A stretch of DNA of 64,000 bases from an uncultured Rikenellaceae bacterium (GTDB lineage: Bacteria; Bacteroidota; Bacteroidia; Bacteroidales; Rikenellaceae), in NCBI GenBank assembly GCA_944415565.1, contig CALYBQ010000013.1, positions 207,370-271,369 on the forward strand, given 5' to 3'. Below the pieces are notes generated by a model, which saw only the letters and a list, made by a program, of their open reading frames with translations, had not been told where the DNA came from and ran no database searches. This document shows, one piece after another, positions 1-9,736 of the stretch. Both the position numbers and the translations under genes were made by a program. How positions within the stretch are numbered: position 1 is the first letter of the stretch; every line of letters starts with the position of its first letter.

Positions 1-3000
1 GTTTCGATAATGCGGCTCGATTCGTAGGTGTTGCGCCACGATCCGCCGCGCCTTATTTCGAAGAAATAGTTCCGTATCTTTTCGAGTTCCGCTTCATGTC
101 CGCCTGCCTTGCGGAGTATGCGGTAAGCGGCCAGCGTCGCGGAGACATTGCTGCCGGCGGGACGCAGAACCCGTGCTATGGGCATAATGCCCTGACGCTC
201 TTCATCGCCCCAGTACATGGAACCCGTCATCGTTCTGCGCGATTTGGCGAGCAGGGAGTCTATGAGGTGCACGTTCGCATCGCCTCCGCCGTACACGTAT
301 TCGAGTATCGTGATGTCGTCTGTGTCATAGGCAGGCAGTGGGATGTGCGTAGTTACGCCGAAATCGTCGCGCATCATTTTGGCTATGTCCGCGATGTCGT
401 TACGGCGTCGTTCGGCGAGTATACCCGAATCCATGATGTTCTTCAATTCGTTTTGCAGCCCGCGCAGTGTCTTGTCAGCCGGCTTCGACTTGGTGAATCC
501 GGCTTCGAAGGATGAGGTGAGGGCCTCGACCACCTGACGGGTAATCCATATCTCCGTCTTGCCGCGTTCCCACCAGCCCCACATGCCATCGCTGTTCATG
601 TTTGTATTCAGGCGTTTCAAGAGGTCGTGGGCGGTTTTCAGCTCTTTGAACTCTCGGCCGGTGATGTCGCATATGCGTTTCTTGGCTGCGAGAGCCTTGA
701 GTTTGGACGCCATCTGCTCGTTGCACATATATTTGTACGCTATGGTCCGGTCTATTTCGTCCAAGAACATATCTATGGCCGAGGCCTGAGCGAACATGGT
801 GGCCTCGCCTAAAACCGGGTCGGTCGAAAAAGAGGCTTCGCCGTTGCCGTTCAAGACGGTGAACTCGCCGCTGGTCTCCATGATCCCCGCTGGATATACC
901 GGTATGGAGCGTTCCTCGCCGTCGAAATATCCGTTAGGCTTGCTCATGACGTATTTGACGGTCAGGCTGTCGCCTTGCGAGGGTTTGACGGCTATCGTGT
1001 CTATGTGGAGCGACGAGAACGATACTTGTTCCTGCGAGGGGACGTTGCCGTCTATGCTTATGGAGCGTGTGACCGAGGCGGTGTCGGCTAAGTGTGACGA
1101 TAGCTTGCCTATGACGTTGATACTGTCGCCGCGTATCGCGAATTTGGGCAGCGAGAGTTGGGCCGCCTGCGGCTTCAATGATTTTATCTCGTGTGCCACG
1201 GCTTGCGAAACGCCCCGTTTGTTCACGGCTATGACGTAGGCTTTCCACTTGGTGATGTCGTCCGGATATGTTACCTCGAACGAAACCTTGCCTTCGCGGT
1301 CGGTCTTGAGGTTCGGTTTCCAGAATGCGTCGTCGTGGAAATTGTGCCTTATGGACGATGTGCCGGATTCGTCCATGAACTGTCCGCTGCCGTTGCGCGT
1401 AGTGATGGATATGACGCCGTTAGCCGCGCGTTCGCCCCAGAGGGCTATGAGGTTGTCGCCGGACAGAACATCTACCGACAATATGTCGTCAGGATTCAGC
1501 CCCGCGATGCTTGCGAAATCCTCGGAGGTGTTTATGGCACGGTCGAGCAGGGTGGAGTCGCTGTGCGGAACGCCGTCGATCACTATGAGCGGATATTTGC
1601 CGGGCGATGCCGTGCCGCGTATCCTGATGCTTGAGAAAGAGCCGGGATCGCCGTCCCCTATTATGTCCAGTCCCGAAAGCTTGCCTATCAACATTTCCTC
1701 GACGGATACTATCGCCATCTCTTGGAATTGGGTGATGTCTACCATTTCCATTCCTCCTCCTGCTAAAGCTATCGCTTCGCGGTAGCGCCCTGACGCGGCA
1801 TCAGGGACGATGGCTGCAGAGCTCAGAATCAAGTTGTTTAGCTTTAGGGTAGTGTTCTGTGTGGCTTGTCCGGTGTATTTGATTCTTTGTGTGTCATAGC
1901 CTACAAACGAGAATACGACAGACAAATCCTCATCGCTTTTCGGAATGTATAGTATGTAGTCGCCTGCTTCGTCAGTTAGTGTGCCTGTGATGGTTCGTCC
2001 GTCTTGGGCTTCTATCGTGACGGTGATGCCGCGCAATGGCCCCACCTTGTCGGATACTGTTCCTGTGATTGTTGCAAATTTATTCGAAATAGCGGTCTGT
2101 TTACTTATAATTGGAATGATCGGTTGTGGATATTTCAGCACACTCCCGAACATATGGAATATCTTAGCTTTTAACAGACTGTCATCTATTGGTTTCGTGT
2201 AGTCTATTTGTACCAAAGTTGTGCCTATATTGGTGTGGTTTAGCTTTACAGGGGTTCCTCCGTATATCATAGAGTCGGTCGTGACCGTGTAAATCCGAGT
2301 TTCGCCGTCTGGAAGACATCCTAGCGGTCTGTCGTCATTAGCGGAGAATAGATAGTCGTATGTGGTCGCTCCGTCTTTTATGGTTATATATCTAAGGGCT
2401 TCGTCGTGCATGCGTGTAGTATATACGTAGTAGAGTTCGACGTTGTTGTCCCCAGTATGTCTGACAGCGTTGGATGTTATGAGGTGTGTGTTACTCCGAA
2501 GCTGTTGCATGGGTATGATGAGGTCATGCCTGAATTTATCAGAGATGTTTTTGGGAGTTAATGGTTGCTGTTTGAAATCTAAAGGCATGGTGTATTTTTT
2601 CATCTGTTTCCAGACAAGCGGTCTTTCCCACTCTATATTTCGCACGGTATTCAACCTGTCGAGGTAGTAGTGGGTGGCGGGTTTTATTTGAAACGAGGTC
2701 TTCAGAATAGTGTCTGAATATATTCTCAATGTAGGGGCGGTCTGGGAAGTGAAGTCGTGCAGTTGCGGGAACGGCCCTACGAGAAAGTGGTTGATGATAT
2801 GTCTGTCTTTCTGGGAATCGTACTGTTTGTTCGATTCGGGATTGAGTGCATATACGGTTTCCTGTAATGTAGCCGATAACGGCGCGTATCGTTTGAGAAC
2901 TTTGATGCTGTCGCTCCAATCTTCGATGGAGACCATATATCGGCTGAGATATTGCCGTTCGTAGTCGGAAAGGTTGCCGTGAAGGTTCTTAGGCAATGGC

Positions 3001-5423
3001 TTCACGACGATGCGTATGCCGTTTTCATCAGTCGGGTTTTGGTCGGAATGGATTGCCGCATCGGCATCGACCGAGATGATATTTTTCTGTCCGGCGACTA
3101 TATTTACGTTTTCTATCAAGACCTCTTTGTCGAATGTTCTGAGTCGAATGGTGTGCAGCCCGGTTAGGTCGGTGGCTATGCTGTATGAGTTGTTGTGGTT
3201 CGGGTTGTGCAAATAATGGGGAATGTCGTCGATATATACGATAAAGACCGGTTCCATGCGTCCGCCTGCGATGACATATGGCATTATGTGTGTCTGTTCG
3301 GCCGGCTCGCGGTAGACGAACGTCGGGTTCGGATAGAGGAAGTTGTAGAAGGCGATGGAGTCGAGCCCGAATTTATCGCGCCACAGTTCTATGTCGATTT
3401 TGTGAGGCTTTTGCCTTCTGGAGCGATAGTAGTTAGGCTCGAACCACTTACGCTTGCCGGTGTTGAATGGTTTTGCATATCTGGTGGCGTTGAAGCTCGG
3501 TATCGACGGGTTTCGGGCTTTGAATGCCGATTTGAACGCATAGGCTGTGACGTCAGCATTCTTGACGGGTTTCCCTTTTATGTCGGCGAGTTTGATGTCT
3601 ATCGGTACTTGTTGTCCGGGATATACGATGTGTTGCGTGGTTATTTCCATCGTGAGCGTATCTGTTGTGTAAGGGCATATTTCTGTTAACGGCCTGTCGA
3701 TTGACTTGTATGCAGAGTTGACCCCGATGATGGTTGCACTGAAACCTTTTTTGTGCCTTTTGTACTGACGTTTGAAGTGTCTGGCTGTGGAATAACCGCT
3801 CGCAATATCCTTATTCCCTTCACTGACAGTGTACCAGAACGGTAGTTCCAAGTAGTTCTCTACGATTAGGTAGACCGAATCTTCTGTTCCGTATAATCTT
3901 GTGTCGGTGAAGTCTTTGAAGCTATATTGACTGATGTAGTGCTTGTTGTCTTCGCTGGTTTTTATTGTGTAGCTGCCGGTACTTTTCTCCCACGGCATGG
4001 AAAATGGGAGAGTGACGGTGTCGCTTTTTTGTGTCTCGTCGTTTGTTATGACGGCTCGTGTCGGAATGGTGTCGTTGCCGATGGTGGCGACGGCGTATAG
4101 GATTCCTTTTTCCTGCTTGGCGTGAAGTAACGGGGCGTTAAGTCTGGAGTAATTGTCGTATTGCCAACTTACCTGATCTTCGAGTTGCTCGTTGTCGGCG
4201 TTCCGCAGTATACATTGGGCCGAGACGCGGAGTTCCGTATTGTCGGGGTATATGGAGTCGGGGACCAATACCTCCTGAGTTTGTTTGGCTTCGAGCTCTG
4301 TTTCATAGTACCATAACGTGTCGGGGATGAACGCATGGTCCACACCTTTGAGGTGTGAGTCTTTTGCCGTCACCAATATGCTTAGTCGCCCGTCGTGTAT
4401 GGCGAGCCCGTTGGCATCGGATGCGTTGACGGTGAGTTTGACCAGCTCGCCCTGTTGGTACGGGCTGTCTTTGTCTGTCGAGACTGAAAACGTATTGTTG
4501 TCGAGGGTGTATTCTTCGAACTTGAAAGCTGCCTGTATACCCCGCAGCTTATCTGCTTTGTGCGGTCTCAGGCTTATGTAGTACTCCCAGTCAAGTTGGA
4601 GGTTGAGGCTGTCTGTGATCGGGAACTCCCATTCGTACATGCCCGGACGGTAGGGCTTGAGCATGGTTAATAAAGTATCTTTTCGAGAAGAACCGCGTTC
4701 TTTAAGTAATACCTGCGCTTTTTGATGGCTCGGATTCCCTTTTTCGTCGGTGACGTATCCTTTGAACTTGACCGTTTCGCCGGGCTTGTATGCGGGTTTG
4801 TTGAAGACTATGAAGCCGTGATTCCGCTTGCTGTACCGGTTGTGAGGTTTGAATATGCGGTTGAATGAGGCTTGAATCTTCTCCCAAAACGTTTTATCCT
4901 CTTCGTTGACGTTGTATTCTATGAAATGGTACACGCCTTTATGTGTGATTATTAGCATGTCGTCCGGCTTGAGCCCTTTCACCGTGTAAGTCAGCGTTTT
5001 TTTGTCGAAACGCATTTTGTAATTGCAAGTCACGGAATCGGTGATCGGCTTGAAGTTCGAATCGAACAGATAGACAGAGACGTCTTCTGTCGGCAGAAGT
5101 TCATAATTGAAATCGTCTACTGTGATAAGATAGTGATGTAAATAATCGTTTATGACCTTTATGGCGATGTAGTTGCCGCGTTCAAGTCCTTCCTCCGGGT
5201 GGATGTTGTCAATACTGACACTCTTGACGAATGTGTGCAGCATTGATTCGTCGATTTTCACATCGTCATCTAAATATATCTTGACCAGATCGTCGAAGTC
5301 GAGTTTGTATATGAGTTGCTCTGCCGACCTTTGCCGGCTGTCTGGCAACGATGGGTAACCGTAACCGCAGAGAGCCTGCATTATGGAGAATGCAAGGCAT
5401 AGGAAAAGGGTAGTCTGTTTCAT
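1..5423 (-). CDS. Alpha-2-macroglobulin-like secreted protein with embedded TonB plug domain (3' end outside window)
   Basis: The frame is open from ATG at 5423 to the window edge, giving at least 1807 residues without the C-terminus. It begins with a signal peptide (MKQTTLFLCLAF...). Macroglobulin-type repeats follow; an MG2-like stretch with YKPGETVKFKGYV lies near residues 205-225. A carboxypeptidase-regulatory-like beta domain lies near 1115-1185. A TonB-receptor plug-like segment near 1225-1345 shows IRIRG, PLIVIDGVP and ANGVISITTRNG. The central A2M domain near 1357-1400 has FWKPNL and TYPDDITKWKAYV. The thioester motif CNEQ (Cys1567, bases 714-725) is intact as CxEQ. Family members trap proteases through a thioester; the plug is normally part of outer-membrane receptors, so its role here is unknown. 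The protein is probably periplasmic or surface-exposed. I am confident of the domains but not of the function. Confidence 0.9.
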   Translation of the reverse strand, partial: MKQTTLFLCLAFSIMQALCGYGYPSLPDSRQRSAEQLIYKLDFDDLVKIYLDDDVKIDESMLHTFVKSVSIDNIHPEEGLERGNYIAIKVINDYLHHYLITVDDFNYELLPTEDVSVYLFDSNFKPITDSVTCNYKMRFDKKTLTYTVKGLKPDDMLIITHKGVYHFIEYNVNEEDKTFWEKIQASFNRIFKPHNRYSKRNHGFIVFNKPAYKPGETVKFKGYVTDEKGNPSHQKAQVLLKERGSSRKDTLLTMLKPYRPGMYEWEFPITDSLNLQLDWEYYISLRPHKADKLRGIQAAFKFEEYTLDNNTFSVSTDKDSPYQQGELVKLTVNASDANGLAIHDGRLSILVTAKDSHLKGVDHAFIPDTLWYYETELEAKQTQEVLVPDSIYPDNTELRVSAQCILRNADNEQLEDQVSWQYDNYSRLNAPLLHAKQEKGILYAVATIGNDTIPTRAVITNDETQKSDTVTLPFSMPWEKSTGSYTIKTSEDNKHYISQYSFKDFTDTRLYGTEDSVYLIVENYLELPFWYTVSEGNKDIASGYSTARHFKRQYKRHKKGFSATIIGVNSAYKSIDRPLTEICPYTTDTLTMEITTQHIVYPGQQVPIDIKLADIKGKPVKNADVTAYAFKSAFKARNPSIPSFNATRYAKPFNTGKRKWFEPNYYRSRRQKPHKIDIELWRDKFGLDSIAFYNFLYPNPTFVYREPAEQTHIMPYVIAGGRMEPVFIVYIDDIPHYLHNPNHNNSYSIATDLTGLHTIRLRTFDKEVLIENVNIVAGQKNIISVDADAAIHSDQNPTDENGIRIVVKPLPKNLHGNLSDYERQYLSRYMVSIEDWSDSIKVLKRYAPLSATLQETVYALNPESNKQYDSQKDRHIINHFLVGPFPQLHDFTSQTAPTLRIYSDTILKTSFQIKPATHYYLDRLNTVRNIEWERPLVWKQMKKYTMPLDFKQQPLTPKNISDKFRHDLIIPMQQLRSNTHLITSNAVRHTGDNNVELYYVYTTRMHDEALRYITIKDGATTYDYLFSANDDRPLGCLPDGETRIYTVTTDSMIYGGTPVKLNHTNIGTTLVQIDYTKPIDDSLLKAKIFHMFGSVLKYPQPIIPIISKQTAISNKFATITGTVSDKVGPLRGITVTIEAQDGRTITGTLTDEAGDYILYIPKSDEDLSVVFSFVGYDTQRIKYTGQATQNTTLKLNNLILSSAAIVPDAASGRYREAIALAGGGMEMVDITQFQEMAIVSVEEMLIGKLSGLDIIGDGDPGSFSSIRIRGTASPGKYPLIVIDGVPHSDSTLLDRAINTSEDFASIAGLNPDDILSVDVLSGDNLIALWGERAANGVISITTRNGSGQFMDESGTSSIRHNFHDDAFWKPNLKTDREGKVSFEVTYPDDITKWKAYVIAVNKRGVSQAVAHEIKSLKPQAAQLSLPKFAIRGDSINVIGKLSSHLADTASVTRSISIDGNVPSQEQVSFSSLHIDTIAVKPSQGDSLTVKYVMSKPNGYFDGEERSIPVYPAGIMETSGEFTVLNGNGEASFSTDPVLGEATMFAQASAIDMFLDEIDRTIAYKYMCNEQMASKLKALAAKKRICDITGREFKELKTAHDLLKRLNTNMNSDGMWGWWERGKTEIWITRQVVEALTSSFEAGFTKSKPADKTLRGLQNELKNIMDSGILAERRRNDIADIAKMMRDDFGVTTHIPLPAYDTDDITILEYVYGGGDANVHLIDSLLAKSRRTMTGSMYWGDEERQGIMPIARVLRPAGSNVSATLAAYRILRKAGGHEAELEKIRNYFFEIRRGGSWRNTYESSRIIE

Positions 5424-5450
5424 ATGGCAAGGTTTTTTGGTTAGGTCTAT

Positions 5451-5481
5451 TAAAGATATGTAAAAAACACGAAGTTTCAAA
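5451..5481 (-). promoter_or_regulatory. Candidate promoter of the macroglobulin gene
   Basis: On the minus strand TTTG (5478-5481) is followed after 19 bases by TATCTTTA (5451-5458), one base from the Bacteroidota -7 consensus TAnnTTTG. The box ends 27 bases before the ATG. Confidence 0.5.
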
Positions 5482-5560
5482 ATGATGTATTTTGTAGGCT
5501 ATTTGTGTTGTCGTGTCCGTTTCGTTGTGTATACGACCGATTCGTGCGGCCGCCAAAACA

Positions 5561-5591
5561 AAAAGAGAGACAGATTGTCTGTCTCTCTTTT
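5561..5591 (-). terminator. Perfect 14-bp hairpin terminator
   Basis: AAAAGAGAGACAGA (5561-5574) pairs exactly with 5578-5591 around a TTG loop. It has an A-run on one side and a T-run on the other, so it could work in both directions. It lies downstream of the minus-strand HTH gene ending at 5728 and upstream of the macroglobulin promoter, so it separates the two units. Confidence 0.75.
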
Positions 5592-5727
5592 CGGCTGGAA
5601 TTGTTTCCGTGCCTGATTGATGTTTATGTCTGATTGTTTACGGACCTACGCATGCCTACCCGGTTGCATCGCTTATCGTAATATCGCTCGTGCTGATCGG
5701 CAGAGTGTGTCCGATTTCGGTATTGAG

Positions 5728-5979
5728 CTATTTGGCCTCGTTCAATATCCGCATGGCGGCATCGAGTACCGATGTATCGTCGAGCGTCACGACACCGCCG
5801 TCGGGACCGCTCTCGTAATGGACACCTTGCGGGGTCCCCGATTCGAAATGACGGCCGCCGAAATAATTCCTGACGGAATCGACGTCTATTCCAAGTTCAT
5901 CTGCGATTCTCTTCGAACTCCCGCTGGGCAACCGGTCCTTGATCCGGCGCAGCTCGTTGAATGTTATTACCATGTTCAT
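5728..5979 (-). CDS. Small helix-turn-helix DNA-binding protein (83 aa)
   Basis: The N-terminal half (residues 5-42) reads as a helix-turn-helix: an amphipathic helix with RRIKDRLP, then SSKRIADELGIDVDSVRNYFGG, the spacing expected for recognition and support helices. The C-terminal half has a short segment with GVVTLDD and an acidic helix ending in NEAK. There are two possible starts, ATG at 5979 and at 5973. It is divergent from dnaK, with about 400 bases between the two starts. I do not recognise a named family; similar short proteins are common in Bacteroidales. A transcription-factor role is inferred from the helix pattern only. It ends before a strong hairpin at 5561-5591 and is probably monocistronic. 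Confidence 0.7.
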   Translation of the reverse strand: MNMVITFNELRRIKDRLPSGSSKRIADELGIDVDSVRNYFGGRHFESGTPQGVHYESGPDGGVVTLDDTSVLDAAMRILNEAK

Positions 5980-6243
5980 AAAGTTTTAGTTTAGTAACTA
6001 TAGGTTGACTTGTATATTCTCGTTGTGTTCCAATGCAAAAAGCCGGCCGGAGATTCGCGCTCCCTAAAAAAGACGGCTCCGGTCGTGCATCGTCATTATG
6101 TGTTTTTCACCCTCCTTCATCTTACGTATTCCTGAATCATTGCGTCCCTTGTTGCAAGACACCGAGTCTAAATTATAAAAATTTTTTCTGATTTTCAAAA
6201 AAAGCGGCTATTAAAATCCGCGTCATGTCCCAAACGGCAGAAA
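5980..6243. other. Intergenic region between the HTH gene and the dnaK control region
   Basis: There is no credible coding sequence. It is AT-rich close to the HTH gene start and must carry the promoter of that gene, but I find no good TAnnTTTG box. A run of A/T occurs at 6172-6210, upstream of the dnaK elements. Confidence 0.5.
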
Positions 6244-6338
6244 TGGCAGTTGACCTGTCAGTCGCAACTGCCAAAAAAGCGGATTTGTCAGATTTTCGAA
6301 CCGCGTCAGGCCCTATTCCGGCTTGGCACAATGATTGA
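6244..6338 (+). promoter_or_regulatory. dnaK control region: inverted repeat and sigma-54-like element
   Basis: TGGCAGTTG (6244-6252) is repeated inverted as CAACTGCCA (6265-6273), a perfect 9-bp dyad with a 12-base spacer, like an operator or activator site. At 6323-6338 TTGGCAC is followed after 5 bases by TTGA, resembling the sigma-54 pattern TTGGCAC-N5-TTGC except that the final C is A. The element lies 50 bases before the dnaK ATG. I see no CIRCE element and no TAnnTTTG box close to the gene. The assignment is inference. Confidence 0.4.
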
Positions 6339-6388
6339 GAGTTTATTGGTCGGAAACTGAAATCAATAAACTTAAAAATACATTAATT

Positions 6389-8308
6389 ATGGCAAAGATC
6401 ATTGGAATTGACTTAGGAACGACCAACTCGTGCGTTGCGGTTATGGAGGGTAACGAACCCGTCGTAATTCCCAACAGTGAAGGTCACCGCACCACTCCTT
6501 CTATCGTGGCCTTCACCGAAGGCGGCGAACGTAAAGTGGGCGAGCCTGCAAAACGTCAGGCTATCACTAACCCGAATAATACGGTGGCCTCTATCAAGAG
6601 GTTCATGGGCGAGACATACGATCAGGTGAAGAACGAACTCGGCCGCGTATCGTACAAAGTGGTCAAGGGCGACAACAACACCCCGCGCGTGGACATCGAC
6701 GGCCGCCTGTACACTCCGCAGGAGATTTCGGCCATCACGCTTCAGAAGATGAAGAAGACCGCCGAAGACTATCTCGGAACGACTGTGACCGAAGCGGTAA
6801 TCACCGTACCTGCGTACTTCTCTGACTCGCAGCGTCAGGCTACCAAAGAGGCTGGCGAGATCGCCGGTCTTAAAGTGGCGCGTATCATCAACGAGCCTAC
6901 CGCAGCGGCTTTGGCATACGGCCTCGACAAGGCTAACAAAGATATGAAGATCGCCGTATACGACCTCGGTGGCGGTACGTTCGATATTTCGATCCTCGAA
7001 CTTGGCGACGGCGTATTCGAAGTGAAATCGACCAACGGTGATACCCACCTCGGCGGTGACGACTTCGACCACGTTATCATCGACTGGATGGCCGAAGAGT
7101 TCCAGAAACAGCATAATGTCGATCTGCGTAAGGACCCGATGGCGCTCCAGCGTCTGAAAGAGGCTGCCGAAAAGGCCAAGATCGAACTTTCGAGCTCGAC
7201 CAGCACCGAGATAAACCTGCCGTATATCATGCCGGTGGACGGCATACCGCAGCACCTCGTGATGACGCTTACGCGTGCCAAGTTCGAACAGTTGGCCGAC
7301 AAGCTGATCCGCGCAACGGCAGAGCCGTGTAGGAAGGCGCTTCAGGATGCTGGCCTCAGTGCCAACCAGATAGACGAGGTTATCCTCGTGGGTGGTTCGA
7401 CACGTATCCCGGCCATACAGAAGATCGTGGAGGAGATATTCGGCAAGGCCCCGTCGAAGGGTGTGAATCCGGACGAAGTGGTGGCCGTAGGTGCTGCTAT
7501 ACAGGGCGGTGTGCTCACCGGTGAGGTGAAAGACGTGCTCCTGCTCGACGTTACCCCGCTTTCGCTGGGTATCGAGACGCTCGGCGGCGTGTTCACAAAA
7601 CTTATCGACGCGAATACGACCATCCCGACACGCAAGAGCGAAACGTTCTCGACTGCGGCCGACAACCAGCCTTCGGTAGAGATACATATTCTTCAGGGCG
7701 AACGTCCGATGGCTCGCGACAACAAATCGCTCGGACGCTTCCACCTCGACGGAATACCTTCGGCTCCGCGTGGAGTGCCTCAGATCGAGGTTACGTTCGA
7801 CATCGACGCCAACGGTATACTCAACGTATCGGCCAAAGATAAAGGGACTGGCAAGGAACAGAACATACGTATCGAGGCGTCTTCGGGTCTTTCCGACGCC
7901 GACATCCAGAGGATGCGCGACGAGGCCAAGGCTAACGAAGCCAAGGATAAGGAGGAGCGCGAACGTATCGACAAGGTCAACTCTGCCGACTCGATGATCT
8001 TCAGCACCGAGAAACAGTTGAAGGAGTACGGCGACAAGATCCCGGCCGACAAGAAGTCTGCGATCGAGGCTGCACTCGGCAAGCTGAAAGACGCGCACAA
8101 GGCGGCCAATATCGCCGATATAGACAGCGCTATCGAGCAGCTCAATCAGGCTTGGAACGCGGCTTCGCAGGATATATATGCTGCACAGCAGGCTCAGGGC
8201 GGCGCGCAGAACCCCGGAGCTGGTCCGGACGCCAATGCAGGAGCAGGCAACAGCGGCTCGGCTAACGGAGACAACGTGACCGACGTCGAATTTGAGGAAG
8301 TTAAATAA
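6389..8308 (+). CDS. dnaK: Molecular chaperone DnaK (Hsp70)
   Basis: This is the 639-residue Hsp70 chaperone, which binds unfolded polypeptides in the cytoplasm in an ATP-driven cycle with DnaJ and GrpE. The start is [18 protein letters not shown], the canonical N-terminus and phosphate-1 motif; the frame is open a further 54 bases upstream, but only ATG 6389 fits the family. The nucleotide-binding domain carries [12 protein letters not shown] and [10 protein letters not shown]. The linker [13 protein letters not shown] lies near residues 385-400, followed by the substrate-binding domain, a helical lid and a Gly/Ala/Asn-rich tail ending in the conserved DVEFEEVK. Length is normal. It stands alone, without grpE or dnaJ beside it, and is closed by a strong terminator. 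Confidence 0.98.
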   Translation: MAKIIGIDLGTTNSCVAVMEGNEPVVIPNSEGHRTTPSIVAFTEGGERKVGEPAKRQAITNPNNTVASIKRFMGETYDQVKNELGRVSYKVVKGDNNTPRVDIDGRLYTPQEISAITLQKMKKTAEDYLGTTVTEAVITVPAYFSDSQRQATKEAGEIAGLKVARIINEPTAAALAYGLDKANKDMKIAVYDLGGGTFDISILELGDGVFEVKSTNGDTHLGGDDFDHVIIDWMAEEFQKQHNVDLRKDPMALQRLKEAAEKAKIELSSSTSTEINLPYIMPVDGIPQHLVMTLTRAKFEQLADKLIRATAEPCRKALQDAGLSANQIDEVILVGGSTRIPAIQKIVEEIFGKAPSKGVNPDEVVAVGAAIQGGVLTGEVKDVLLLDVTPLSLGIETLGGVFTKLIDANTTIPTRKSETFSTAADNQPSVEIHILQGERPMARDNKSLGRFHLDGIPSAPRGVPQIEVTFDIDANGILNVSAKDKGTGKEQNIRIEASSGLSDADIQRMRDEAKANEAKDKEERERIDKVNSADSMIFSTEKQLKEYGDKIPADKKSAIEAALGKLKDAHKAANIADIDSAIEQLNQAWNAASQDIYAAQQAQGGAQNPGAGPDANAGAGNSGSANGDNVTDVEFEEVK

Positions 8309-8325
8309 TACGTTATAATGGATGC

Positions 8326-8367
8326 AACGTGGGCGAGGATTGTAAAATCCTCGCCCACGTTTTATTG
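8326..8367 (+). terminator. Terminator of dnaK, perfect 16-bp stem
   Basis: AACGTGGGCGAGGATT (8326-8341) pairs exactly with 8346-8361 around a GTAA loop and is followed by TTATT. It begins 17 bases after the dnaK stop. Confidence 0.9.
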
Positions 8368-8550
8368 CGGTGCTGCCTGTCGCTCGTATTACGCTCTGTT
8401 TAGGGTTGTCGATTGCCGGATGATGATCGTGGCGTGCTATGGTTTGTGGCCGTCCGAGACCTGACGGCGCGCTTGTTTGGTGTGTCGCAGGCGACTGGCT
8501 CCCGGATTCGTCTTGAGGATGAGTTTTTTCAGTTCCCTCTCTGGCGGACG

Positions 8551-8580
8551 TTTGCCGGAATGGATAATATGTTATCTTTG
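8551..8580 (+). promoter_or_regulatory. Promoter of the glycosyltransferase at 8603
   Basis: TTTG (8551-8554), an 18-base spacer and a perfect -7 box TATCTTTG (8573-8580). The ATG follows 22 bases later. Confidence 0.7.
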
Positions 8581-8602
8581 CCGTCAGTAAAAAACTGTTT
8601 TG

Positions 8603-9586
8603 ATGATCAGTATTATAATTTGCTCGCGAAAGGCGGATGTGCTTGCGGATTTTCTGGATAGTGTGGAGCGGACGATAGGTGTTCCGTACGAACCGGTGGT
8701 CATAGACAATACGGACAACAAATTCAATATTTTCACGGCATACAACTACGGTGCGAGCCTCGCGAAGGGCGATATACTGTTGTTCGCTCACGAGGATATA
8801 ATCATGCGTAGCGAGGGGTGGGGGGCGACTATGGAGCAGTGTATGGCGGAGGACCCCGGCATAGGCATGATAGGCGTGGTAGGGACTCAATGTGCCGCGA
8901 AGGCGCCGAGAGGATGGAATACGTGGGGCATGCAGGGGCGGAACATAAGGCCCATGTGCCGGTTGGTGCAGAATATGGGCGACCCGAAATACTCGTTCGA
9001 GGGCGAGGAGTGCTTCCACATGGAGACGGTCAATCCGGAGAATGTGCGGATCACGCAGGCTATCGGAGTGGACGGGTTGATGTTCGCCATAAGGCGCAGC
9101 CTTTTCGACGAGGGCAAGGTGAGGTTCGACGAGGAGACTTACGAAGGTTTTCATGTCTACGATATGGATATGTCCATGCAGGTGGCCCAGCATATGAAAG
9201 TTATGGTACTGCTGGACATAGAACTCAAGCACATCTCATGCGGCAACCGCACGAAGGACTACTACACGTCGTACTACCAGTATTATATGAAATGGAAGGA
9301 TCGCCTGCCTATGGGGATATATCCGCTGACCGATCCGGCGAGCTTCAACCAGTTCAACGCCCTTCCTTATTTCCGGGGTATGGTCAAGAGCGGTTTCTTT
9401 TCCAAGGAGGAGATACGCCACTATTCACGGGGGTATCTGGCAACAATCGCGGACGAACGCAAGACACGCTATTATTACGCGCTGATCTACTACACGAGGT
9501 TCTACCATCGTTTCGGTGTCGGCAGGCTGGTGACCGGGGCGTACAACCTCGGGCGTTGGCTGCGGGAACGGTTCCGCACGAAGTGA
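8603..9586 (+). CDS. Glycosyltransferase, StrF-like/GT2-type fold
   Basis: A 327-residue soluble protein. It opens with MISIIICSRKADVL, a beta strand and nucleotide-binding loop typical of GT-A glycosyltransferases. FAHEDI near residue 54 takes the place of the DxD metal-binding motif. GVDGLMFAIRR and an acidic stretch with YDMDMSMQV correspond to the acceptor/catalytic region of the StrF-like glycosyltransferase domain. The C-terminal quarter is rich in Tyr and basic residues. A TTG lies directly before the ATG; I chose the ATG because it sits at normal distance from a clear promoter. The gene stands alone between dnaK and secDF. Substrate is unknown; such enzymes often act in envelope polysaccharide assembly. 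Confidence 0.75.
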   Translation: MISIIICSRKADVLADFLDSVERTIGVPYEPVVIDNTDNKFNIFTAYNYGASLAKGDILLFAHEDIIMRSEGWGATMEQCMAEDPGIGMIGVVGTQCAAKAPRGWNTWGMQGRNIRPMCRLVQNMGDPKYSFEGEECFHMETVNPENVRITQAIGVDGLMFAIRRSLFDEGKVRFDEETYEGFHVYDMDMSMQVAQHMKVMVLLDIELKHISCGNRTKDYYTSYYQYYMKWKDRLPMGIYPLTDPASFNQFNALPYFRGMVKSGFFSKEEIRHYSRGYLATIADERKTRYYYALIYYTRFYHRFGVGRLVTGAYNLGRWLRERFRTK

Positions 9587-9638
9587 TTTGCGGCCCCGCC
9601 CCGGGCTTTGCTAGCATATGTAATTTTATTGCAGCTAA

Positions 9639-9671
9639 TTGGGGTTAATTCGCAAAATTTTAATAGTTTTG
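9639..9671 (+). promoter_or_regulatory. Promoter of secDF
   Basis: TTG (9639-9641) and, 22 bases on, the -7 box TAGTTTTG (9664-9671), a full match to TAnnTTTG. The leader to the secDF ATG is about 60 bases. Confidence 0.6.
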
Positions 9672-9736
9672 CACACCATTGGCTATTTGTACGAGATACA
9701 AACAATAGAACAAAAACATAATAAACATTAACCCAG

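Noticed and set aside
6413..9232. A 939-codon open frame on the minus strand opposite dnaK and the following glycosyltransferase
   Set aside because: It is antisense to a certain dnaK gene, has His/Arg-rich, non-globular composition and no domains. Long antisense frames opposite dnaK are a known codon-bias artefact.
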